From: Novipirellula caenicola
Lineage (GTDB): Bacteria; Planctomycetota; Planctomycetia; Pirellulales; Pirellulaceae
Length of the DNA: 64,000 nt
Assembly (NCBI RefSeq): GCF_039545035.1
Contig: NZ_BAABRO010000002.1
Location: forward strand, 744,001-808,000
Reading direction: 5' to 3'
The translations under genes and the position numbers were made by a program. Shown here piece by piece: positions 50,701 through 62,700 of the stretch (position 1 is the first letter of the stretch; each line of letters begins with the position of its first letter). The notes under the pieces are model-generated. The model did not search any database. It was given only the letters and a program-made list of their open reading frames with translations, and was not told where the DNA came from.

Positions 50701-53700
50701 CAACGTTGCCGTTGTCGTCAAGGATCAGATCACCATTTGCGTCAACGCGAGTCACACCGACACTGCGATTGAGAATTCCGTTGGGATTCAGATCGCTGAC
50801 AAAATCGACACCATCTTCGTCATTCCCATCAACCGTGACGACCGCTCCTTCGCTAGACACGGCGGCCGGACGCAGCGGACTTTCTTCGATGGCAGCCACG
50901 ATCGCTGCGGCAATCGCCTCGGGCGTATTCGTCGTCGCACGAATCGCGAAATGGTCCTCGTTAAAGCGACCGTTGATATCGAATTCAAGCGTGACAATGT
51001 CCACGCCGGTGTCGATCGTGATGGTATCGCCATCACGTGTCGATGCATCGACGCTGGCGTTTACCGTGACTTCGACACGGCCATCGACGATGTTCACAGC
51101 AAACAAGCTGCCGGTGGTCGAAGCCGAAATCGTATCGTTGTCACCACGGGCGGCAGCGCCGGGCATTCCATTGACATCGACGTCGACCTTGGTTCCAAGC
51201 ATGATCTCGTCGCCCACGACGTGGCGAGGACCATCGTTGGCAAGCGTCGTGGGATAACGTCCCGCAATGCCGCTGACCGGATCCGGAGCGTCACCGAAAT
51301 CGAGTCCCACGGTGGGCATCAAAATGGTGAACTGAGTGCTTTGATCGTCACGGTTCGGTTCCAGCGGATTGCCGACTTGATCCTTGATGCCAGGCAAGAA
51401 GAAGGTTGAAATCGGTCCTTGGAAGATTTGTCCGTTTTCGACAAAGAAGGTTCCTCCGCCGCGGTCTTCGGCCACCAGGTTCGTCAACGCCGGTTGTCCC
51501 GGTTGATTCACACCGTTGATCGATTGCAACAACGCCGTCTTAATCTGTTCAGCGGTGAAGTTGGGCTCGATCGGAATCGCAATCGCTCCGCCCGGCACCC
51601 CGATCACATTCAACGTCGGTGCTTGCGAAGCATCGACGACGGTTCCCGGCAAATCGTCAAGCGATACTGTTCCGGTCGGTTCGCCTTGCAAGTCCAAATC
51701 GGCAGTCGCCGAGACTCGCAGCGAACCGCGGTTGTTATTGATCGCCGCAGCCAAGGAAACCGCAATGTCCCCAATCGTGCTGGTCGGTTGGAATGGAATC
51801 GCGACGTTTCCAGGAACAACGCCCCCCCCATTGTTGACCGATTCAAATTCGAACGACACGGACACGGTGCCTTGTCGCAGCGTAAGCACTTCGCCGTCGC
51901 TGACGATGCCGCGACGAATCGCGATCTGCGAAACCCCAGGCGATCCCGAGCCAGGAATGGTTGGATCAGCAGGAATCCCATCGAGATCGACTCGATCCGC
52001 AGCGATACGTCCTAGCGAGATGCGGCCGTTCAACAGGTTCTGTGCCGTGATACCGGCGGTCGAACCATTGATCGCCGTCACCAACGTATCGGCCAAGATG
52101 TCGACCGTATCAAAGGTGTTGAACGTGACTGGAATCGCGTTGGCAACGCTTTGCTGAGTGTTGATCAGGTTGAACTCAAAGACCACATCGTTGCCGAGGT
52201 TGTCTCGCAAGATCAGCACGCTGCCGTCTTGGAAACCACCACCGCCGACAAGCGGCAGATTCAACAACAGCGGTCCAAACACCTCGATCGTCGACGCACC
52301 GGTAACATCCGGGCTGCCCACGACTTCAAGCGAGGTGCCGGTCACACCGACGCCGAGACCTTGCTCGCCGCCGATCGAAACTTGGCTGCCGTCGATCACG
52401 GTCACTTGATCGGTGTCGAGCCCAACAATGCGGTCAACCCCGTTGACCTTGGTCGACTGGATCGCGGCGACAATCTTTTCAGCCAACTCACTCGCCGTTG
52501 TCAAACGGGTGATGTTTACTGGGATATTTGGCACCGTCACGCCATCGTCAATCGTGGTGCCGAGTACCGCGCTGGGCTCGTCGGTACGATTGATCTCGAT
52601 GCTGATCGGGTCAGCACCATTGTTGGGCGAGAACGTGATCAAGTCGCCATCGGTTGGCGTGCGACTGAGTCCCACTAGCGTCAATTGACCAAAGGGAACA
52701 TTCGCCGAACCGTCCACCGGCAGGTTCAAGTAGACCGAGTCCGCATCGACGCGAGCGTTTAATCGCAAGGACGAAGCCAAAATCGCTTGCTGGATCGCCA
52801 CGGCCACTTGGTTCGCCGTCAAATCGCTGGCAATCGCGACCGCCGTGTTCGCTGGGTCGACAAGGCCACCGCTGATTTCGAACTCAAACGTGATCGCCTG
52901 CGTGCCGTCATTGACCACAAAGGTGTCACCATCGACGACACCGCCGAATGCGGAACCAACCTCAGGGACACGCAACGCAAGCGTTCGTGCATCTTGCAGC
53001 AACCCACTTCCGCTAGTGGTCGCGGTGGTGCCGGGTTCGGCTCCAATCACGACGCGGAACGGATCGCCGTTGGGATCGCTAAGTGAATCCACCTTGGTTT
53101 CGACATTCAAACGACCGGCGGCCACTTCGGCATCGATCGCGGCTTGAATGTTCAGCGCGATTCCGTTTAGGAACGTACGCAGTGCGGCCGGATCGGTTGG
53201 TGGTCGTTCCGATGGCAATGGAACCACAACGCTGCTTGGCAACTGAGCTCCATCGCTATCAAGTTCAAAGACGACGACCGGATTGACACCGTCATCGATC
53301 TGGAAGATATCCCCATCGCTGAGCCCACCAAAATTGGTGCCCACTTGAGGCACGATCAGCGAGATCGTTTCAGGCAACTGCAGCTGATAACCCGTTTCGA
53401 ATTCGAAAACGATGTCACCACCGTTAGCGTCGGTGATGGTGATCTGATCACCGTCGGCGAGACTTCGTCCCTCCGGCGCCGACAACACAGTACGGTCGCG
53501 ATTATTCAGTGCAATGCGGTACGAACGATCGTCCTGCCAAATTCCTGCCAATGGCGTCAACGTGATCAGGTTCTTCGTCACGTCATAGCTGAAGATGTAA
53601 TCGATGCCTTCTTCGAGCAAACGATCATCTTCGAATAGCGTCACATTCGCACCGCTGGGGCGAAGCCCTTCGATCTCGGGCACCACGACGGTGTTGTCAT

Positions 53701-56700
53701 CGATTCCGATACCAGGAAACGGATCCGAAGCATCGCCGTTGTCACGCAATTGGATTCGGAATTCTTTGTAAGTGCCCCCGGTCAAATTGATGAAGCTAAC
53801 CGCGGGATCCGAATCAATGCCTTCGGCATCGTTATCGCGTGGGATCTCGGCAATCGCGACGGGGCCCACAAAGTCGGCAAGTTCGTTGGAGCCACGATCA
53901 CGGAAGATCGATTCGCCAACGGTACCCGGCGGCTGGAAGAACGGGTTGTCCGCTCGCAAGATTCCGTTGACATCACGAATCGGTGCCAGCACGTTGCTCT
54001 CGGGGATGCCCACCGAGGCTTTGAGTGCTTTGAACGTATCCCGATCGGTCAACGAATTGACCGACGAATCGACCAGCAGCGAGTCTCCGATCGGCAGGAA
54101 GTTATTTCCGGCCGCGTATTCGAGCGATGGATCAAAATTACCCAGCGTCACGTTAAAGTCGTCCGTGCCACCATTTAGGTTGCTCGGCTCGTTGTTGCCC
54201 GTCGTGATTCCAGTCGAATTCGCGATAAACGACATCTGACTGTTGAATGCCGTTTGGTTCGGTTGATCGAATTGGAACACCGAACCGACCACGACCGTGT
54301 CCTGAGTCATCGGTTTAGGATGCGAATTGATGTTTTGTCCAAACCCAAGCGCGTTGGTTTCCTCGATCACGACGCTTTCGTGCAGATTGACGAACACGTT
54401 GTTCAAAATCGCAGGACTTGAACCGCCCGCGATCATCACCCCGGTTTCGTTTAGCACTTGATCGGTATCCCGTCCGGCTACCGGATCAAGCGTCAAGCCG
54501 GCGTTTTGTGCCTCGGCACTGAGTTCGATCTTGGCAACATTGTTGATGGCCACGTACAACTCGGTCGTCCCGTTCCCAGGTGTCGACAAACGGTTGTGAC
54601 CATAGCCCGATTGGAAATCGGTCGTGTTACCGGCCAACGCATGAAGCATGCGATTTCCAGGCAATTGATTGCGTTCGGGCAATTCATCCAGATCGTTACT
54701 GTTCCAAAGCGAGGATCCCTTTTCGTTCAATACCGGGGCCAATCCCGAACTGGATCCGAGCGTGTCGAGCAATAGCGGCCCAGGATAACGCAGCGTCAAG
54801 TTCTCGATGCCACCGTTGTCGCCGTCGCTGCCGCCCAGCGCCAATGCCGAAGCGTGCTGGATCGGACCGCTAATTCCGCCTGGACCATTGCCTTGGGTGT
54901 GGTTGACCAACAACGGATGGTTGTTAATCGCCGTGCGGATCGCCGTGATGATATCGGGCATATGATCGCCGTCCGCCACCACAACATTGCCGACGCCGCC
55001 AGTATTAGAGAAGGTGAACGTGACTTGATTGGTCGCAGCATTGGGCACGTCCGGAATTTGGGTCACGGTGAACGTGGTTCCAACCAAATCAGCACCTCGG
55101 ACCCCGCCACCATCGTTGATGGCACCATTGTTGATGCTCATCACGAACCCACGCGCCGTGTAGTTCTCGATCGAGATCGTGTAGTCGCCGGTGCCACCGG
55201 TCCCCAGTTGTCGGCCGGACAAATCAGCAGGATCAAACGACTCGTTGCCCTTGCTGCTGACCGCGATGTAGTACGTTCCGGTCGACAAGGCGGTGAAGTC
55301 AACAAACGGGTCGCGGTTGTTGACCACATCGTTGGTCGGATTGGCCACCGTTGAACCAGGATTCAAATAGCTCGGTGCCGTGGCGTTATCCATCACGGTC
55401 AAACCATTCGCCAAGGTCTGAGCGACTCCGCCCGCGTCAAAGATTTGCAACACGGTATCAAGCGCATTGCTGGTATCGATATCGACAATCAAACGATCGC
55501 CGACTTCCATTTCGACTCGGTAGAAATCGACATCGCCGGCCGCACCAATCGGCCCACTGTTGTCGCCGATCGTTCCGGTGTCGACATAGGCGCCGACATG
55601 GCTGCGACCGATCTTGGTATCAATCGCGGTGGCGATCGTGTCATCGCCTTCGCGATCAGCCGATTCAGGGAACAAGCCTTCGGTACCGTCGGCACCGTAG
55701 ATCGTGTTATTGACGATCCGTGAAAACGGCTGCAGCGGTTCCGCCACAGGCGCCAACGTCGTGGTGATATTTGCAACACGTGGCGTTTCCGCGACTCGTG
55801 TCGAGATATAGATATTGCTGACGCCGGTTAGATAGACCGCAGCCGTGGTGAAGTCCATCGGCACACGAGCGTTCGCGTTGGCAAATTCGTCATCGGTCAA
55901 CAAGGATGGACCGACATACGGTGTGACCAATTCCGCAGCATCGTTGGTGACCAAGATGCTGCCTTGAATCGACTGCATGATCGCCATCGCCATTTCGATG
56001 GACGTGTAGGCATTGGCACCGGCCCGACCGTTGTAGGTCAAGTTCGATGCGTGCGTTCGACGATAATAAATCGGCACGTGTCCATCGGCCACGCCGTCAC
56101 CACCTTGGACGCCCGAACCGCTGGCAGTCGTCGGGGTACCACCGATGTCTTCGAATTCGAACACGACACGCGTTCCACCCGAGTCAATCGCCATGGTCAC
56201 GCCATCGGCAACGTCATCACCGTCGCCAATTTCAATCATCCAAGGACGCGTTTCCCCTTCGACTTTGATCCCGGTGTAACCGGCTTGGTCGATCGTGTTG
56301 TTGCGAACGACAACGCCCGGCATCAAACCACCAATCACTTCGTCATTGAGCGTCGGTAGATTTCGTGCAACTCCGGGCTGCGGATTGCCAACCGGTGGCT
56401 GCTGCATGAACGGATGCGGCTGGGTGATCGTCGACGGGTTGAACGGATTGAAGTTTCCAAAACGTGGATCCTGACGAACATCTTCTGGATCGGTATCACG
56501 CAATCCAGGCTCGCTCCAAATTCCGATCGCATGGACGTCGCTGATCTTGTTGTTCTGAATCACCAGTTGAGATTGACGTCGTTCGTAATTGAAGTCGCCG
56601 AGACCTTGGTTGAAAATCACCGGCAATTCCAAATTGCCATTGGCATCCAAGTCCAAACGGGTTCCCGCAGGTGGTACTTGGTTGACGTTGGCGACGCCGA

Positions 56701-59700
56701 CGAACGAACCCCCGCGAGCGCCGACCAATGCCAAACGGCCATCGGTCATCCCGTTAGTGTCTTGTCCGGCAGCCGAAGAAGCCTCGACACTGATCCGCGT
56801 CTGCGTGCGAATGGCGGTGCGAATCGACTGGGCAACGTCGCTCGGGTCATCGCTGGCCGAGAACAGCACCGGGGTGTTGCCAAAGCGGACGGTTCCCGCG
56901 GTCGTCGTGAATTCAAACGTCTGGCTGACACTGCCATCGCTGATGATGAAGGTGTCCCCATCGACGATCTGGTCGCCCGCCGGAGCGACGATCGTGATCG
57001 TTTCGCTGTGACGATCGTTGGTATCGAAATCAAGATTCAGCACGGTGCCCGCCGCGGTCGGCGTGGCGTACTGAGTTCCCGGACGCATCTCTAATTGGTA
57101 TTCGCCCGATTCACCCGAACCGAATCCTGTAAATCGATCTTCGCCGCTGCGAGCGTTGAAGATAGTTTCACCACGCTCGGCAAAGCCGACGATAAAATCG
57201 TCCAAGAACAAACCTTCGCCAGTGCCAATCACCGTGCCGCCGCCGTTTGGCGTGTAAGTGAATTCGAACTGGATGTCCGTGTGGCCTGCGAACTGTTCAA
57301 GCGAAAGCCGATTTTGATACCACTCGGCGTCCGAATTCGGAGTCGCATTCGTGGTCACCCCCACCGGATTTTCAGCACTGAAAATTCGTAGCGAAACGGA
57401 GTCGCCCGAGGAAGGATCAAATTTGTAGTTGTAGTAGAACGTCGGCAAGTCCGCAGCAACGTAACCCGCCAAACTAAACGGTTCACTGGTGATCGTGCCC
57501 GGAGTTGAGTTCGTCAAACGGTCGTAATGCAGCGCCGTATTGACGCCGGTTCCGAGCGGCAACACATGGTCTTCGATCGAAACGTGCAGCGTATAGGTTT
57601 GTGCGTTATTGCTAATCGCGTCGTTCGTGAGCGTCGTTCCACCATTCTGGTTAAACGCGAACGTCGTGTTCGACGGCAATACGCCAATGAAGTAAGTGCC
57701 CGCGTTGAGCGTCATGTCAATGAACGGGTCCAAACTGGCGCCACCATTGTCGCCCGGCGCACTTCCTAATCGACCATCGTCGGCGCTGGACGTGGTGATA
57801 CGGCCTGTCCCAGGAACGAACTGCAACTGGCCTGGGTTGGCCGGATCGAGTCGCAAAAGGACAAAGTCGGTATCCACGCTGGTGGGATCAAAATTGTACG
57901 TTGGCGTCAGCGGATCCGTGTCGTTGACTCCTTGGAACGGATTGTAGCCGTTGTCCAAATCGATGATCACGCGATGACCATCGTCATTGAGCGTGAATTG
58001 GTAGAAATCCGCCAAATCGGATTGCAGATTCCCGGCGATCGAAACGTGAGGAATGTACACCGAAGTGTTTTCCGAGACGCCGCCCGAGAATTGGCTACCG
58101 ATAAAGCGTCCGCCAATTTCCGAGTCATCGATCAACGAGAAATCAAGTGCGTCGAGATTCGCTGCGTTGCCCCCGCCGACATTGTTGGGCGCATCGCCAC
58201 CGGCAACCGTAAATTCTGGAATCCGCGGAGCTCCCGTCGACGTGACGCCGTTGGAACCATCAAAGTGGGTTGGTTTACCATGCCCGGGGTTGGTTTCGAT
58301 CTCTTCGACAAAACCACCGGCGGCGATCGTTGCATCCGAGAACAGTTTGATCAGATCGGCCTGGGTCGCGGTGCTTGGCGTCGCGGGATTGATACGATCT
58401 TCGACAATTCGATGCACCGAGTTAATCGGTTCGCGACGCACCAAGTCGTTGTTGGTCAATTCAAACGGCACCGTTCCATCGGCGGTGACCGCGACGTAAT
58501 ACGTTCCCTCGGGCAACGAAACCGGACCGATAAAGGCATCTCCGTTTCCGATCGAACCACGCAGCAGTTTTTCGAGCGACGAGTTCTCGCCGTTAGGACT
58601 TGTCAAATCGTCCAGAATATTGGCGTCTTCACCGAACAGCACCAAACGTGGCAATTGAATGCCTTGTTCGCCATCGGGATCGTAAAAGACGCTGACGGTT
58701 GTGTTGGGACGATTGAATCCATCGGCATAGTCGATATCAAACACAGTCGAACGCAGCAACGATCCGTCACCCACGCTGTAGTCGACGTCGAATTGGTAGA
58801 AGTCGACATCAAAAGTGCTGCTTAGCGAACCCGCGACACTGATCACGCCGTTCTTGTTGCCGACCAAGTTGCCGATGTTCTGTGGACGTTGTCCGAGCGG
58901 CGTGTTGTCGCTGAACAAACCTGGCGAAGTGTCGATACGGTCGTTGCTGGCGTTGAAGAAACCGAGACCTTCGTTTTCGCCCGCTTCACCGACCAACGGT
59001 GACGAACTCGGTAATCCGCGCGTATGAATGCCGTGATTGGCATAGCGAATATCGGTATAGCGAATCACGCTGCCCGGGAACTCTTGTTCCTCGGTCAAAC
59101 GCACTTGGAAACGATAGCCACCGTAGGTCAAACCCCCTTGAAGGTCGTCAGGATTGACCGACGCACTGCGAACGCGGAAGAAGAACACGCTTCGCGCCGA
59201 AGGATTGGCCGAATTGCCAGGCAACGTAAAGTGGATGCCGGCGTCACGTGGGTTGGTCGAACCAAAGTCCTCATACAATCCACCCGCACCACGCTCGGTG
59301 TACTCTTCGGCCGCCGCTTGCAGCGACGTGGTACTGCTGAGCAAACTCGGATCCAATACGACCACCGACGCATCGCCCGAGGTTTCCTCGAACGAGTTAT
59401 CGCTACGCGCCAAGACTTGACCATTTTCGTCAAGCAATTCGATGACCGAATCGAGCGTGTAAGTGGTGCGATCAATGTCGACCCAGATCTCGGTTCCCGG
59501 CGTTCCGGTGAAGGTATAGGTATCGACATCGGTTTCGCTGCTGAGATAACCTTCGACCTCGAATCCGTGTCGTAGGTTTTCGTCACCCGAGAACAGATTC
59601 GGAGCCAGTTCGCCGAGCAGCTGAGCGTTTTCAATCGCTCCGTTGAGCCCCGGCGCCACTTCGGTCGGCAATTCAAACTCGGTGATCACGTCAACGTTGC

Positions 59701-62700
59701 GGTCGTTGCTGTATTGATCCAAGAAAACGCTTCGCCAATCGTTGGACTCAGGGCGTGATTGGATGCCATCGCCGTTGGTATCGGTGAACTGTGACCCATC
59801 CGGCTTCAATCCAGCACCGACGGTATCGTCTTGAAGGCTAGTCAAAACGACGGGTCGACCAGGTTGGCCGATGATGTGAATCGCACCGCCAATGCGGTCT
59901 TGGATGTCACCGATCGAACCGGTTGCGGTGATGCCGGTCCCCAGCGTTGCACTGTTGGCAGTGCCCGCCCCGGTCAATTTCACAACCAAGCTTTCATCCA
60001 CTCGGCTCAACAATCGCAAACCGCCGGAGCTGTGGAAATTTTCAACCGTCAATCCGTCGAACAACATATGCACGATGTCGGTGTCGTCCCACACGCTTTC
60101 GGTGGTCAGCGTACCGCCACGAATTTCCAATCCTGACAATTGGCGTAGTGTCGAATTGCCTTCGGTAACCGTGTCTTCGTAACGGTTAAATCGAATCATC
60201 GGACCGTAGTTGTCGTCCAACTCGCTGAGCCGATCGCTGTTTCCGGTTTGTCGGCCGGCATCGATCAAACGTTCGCCGGTCATCGATTCGCTGTCGATGT
60301 CAATGATCGAACCGCGGTTATCGGTGAACGTCGTGCCCACGATGATCGGTTGAGAACCACGCACAAAGATGGTCGACGGCGTATTGATCAAACGACCAAA
60401 TCGGCCCGCCGGCCCCGCACCGTCCTGCCCATCTTCGTTAAATTCGAATCGGGAATTGGTGATCCGTCCATCGGCCTGTTGCAATTCCAACGCGTTGAAG
60501 CCGCGTGCCTGCCCACCTTCGAGCAAACTGATGCCGCCCGCGTACGCCACGGTAGCGTGATCAAAGCTGACATTCGACGTTGGTCCTGCGTAGATCCCCG
60601 ACCAATCGCCGTAATTCGGCGACGTTCCACCGCCGTTGCCTTGTCCATCGTTGTTGGTATCAAACGTTCCGCCAGCACCAAAACGATCGTCAAACACGCT
60701 GGTAAAGACAACGGGATTGCTCTCGGTACCTTCGGCCAACAATTGGGTTCCGTAGCCCAGTTCGAATCGTGCGCCGCGAATCTTCACGACCGTGCCTGGA
60801 TCGATCACCAACGATGCATCGAGCCGCCCACGAATGCCTTGCAAACTAAGGTCCAGCACTCCGTCGGTTGACGAGCCATTGTCAATGTAGGAAATCGACG
60901 ACGCATCTAAATCCGCCACCAACTTGTAGACCGGAGTTCCACCCACGTTGACAGCGCGGTACAGACGACGTGAAACATATCCCGACCCGGTTTGAACCTG
61001 CGGCAACCCGGTCAATTCAATCGAGGTGTTGGAACTGCTGACGGTGAACGAGAACTGATCCGTGCTGGCGAGCGATTCGAATCCATCGCTATCGACGAAC
61101 GTCATCTTGTACAAATACGTTCCGGGTGTGAACGTTCCACCGCGTAGTGCTTGCGCGGAAATCAACGAAGTTGACGGAGCGAAACCATCTTCGATCGAAC
61201 CACCGGGATTGGCGGCCACGACGATGTTTTCGGCAACGAAGTGAACCACGCTGGTATCATCAAAACGCCCAGCCACGGTCAAAGCCCGTGGCGGATCGAT
61301 CGATGTCGTGCCAACACGAACGAACAATCCATTGATACTGTTTTCAAACAGTTGGTTGTTGTGAATATCGGGACCGACACGGTCATAGTCGGCGGTGTAG
61401 GCGCCGGCTTGTTGGAAACGAGGCGATTGGTAACTGGTTTCCTCGAAACTATCGGGCGACGCACTGATCGCCGCGTCCGCACTGCTGGTGATCTCACTGA
61501 ACGAGATCGTTGGCCGCAGATTGACGATCTGGATCGGATTGACCAATTGCTGAACCGAATCGATCAACACGTTGCTGCTGCCGCCGTAGCGGATCTCAGC
61601 ATGATTGACTTGGTTCAGGAAGATGCCTTGATCTTCGAGATTTTGACGCCCTTCGGCTTGGTCAATGTCTCGGCGGAAGATCAAACCACCCCAGTTCCCA
61701 GGCGATACTGCGGGGCTGTTACCGACCGCCGACGCGTCGACGTTGCGATCGCGGAAACTCGTAAAGATGACGCTACCGTCATCGTAGCCTGGGCGATCGG
61801 CGTCATCGTTGCCCAACAACGTCGTGGTGCTCGGATCGCTCAGATCAACCAAACGAGGCGTCCCCAAGACTTGCAGGACACCATTGCTGCGATCGACTTG
61901 AACCGTGCTACTGCCCACGCCGATCCATGATCCACGCACCTTGAACACGGCTCCCGCGTCGATCATGGTCGTGACCTCTTTGGGCACTTCCATCACGCGG
62001 CCGTCTTCGAGGAATCCACCTCCGACGTCCGGAATACCGATCTTGTAGCTAAAGTTGTCGGCTTCGGTCGCCATATTCTTATCAACACCACCGTTACCAA
62101 CGATCCGCACGATGTCATTGGGCAACGCAGCATCGAAGGCGTTCGCCACGTTGGAGTTGCTGATGTTATTAAACGGATGATCCAAGCTACCGTCGGCGTT
62201 TGGTCCTGCCGTCTTGTCGACAAAGATATTGCGGCCGGATGCTTCCAACGCCCGCGTATTGGTCGACAGTTCGATTTCGCGTTCGCCCATCAAAATGACG
62301 CTGTTGCCGCTGATCGTCGCGGTCACACCGGTTTCGTTTTGGCGGCTGTTGATCGCCGTTTGCAGCGTCGTCGCTAACGTGCCCGATGGGGTCGGGAAAT
62401 TGGGGCTGCCGGGACTGTACAGCACAGCCACGTTTCCTGGTTTCGCAGTGCTACCGATCGGCACAAATTCAAACGTACGAACCACTCCGGCCGCACCGGT
62501 GACCTTGATCGTTTGACCGATGGTGATTGCGTCACCGTTGTCGGTAAAGGTTAGGGTTCGATTCAGCGGACGCGTTTGGAACCAGAAGTTATGAGCGCCG
62601 CCGGGTTGTCCATCGCCGTCGCCATCAAGGATCGTGCCAGGCACCCCGACACGGTCGCTGTCCAAATCGCGAATCACGTCGGTTTCATCGACCTGCGGCT

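Noticed and set aside
49328-51409. Plus-strand open frame of 693 codons
   Set aside because: Lies wholly antisense to gene C, is rich in Arg/Asp/Val/Ile as expected for the mirror of this codon usage, and has no domain or ribosome site. Other antisense frames (14110-15366, 45821-47092, 8287-9438, 32636-33550) are the same.
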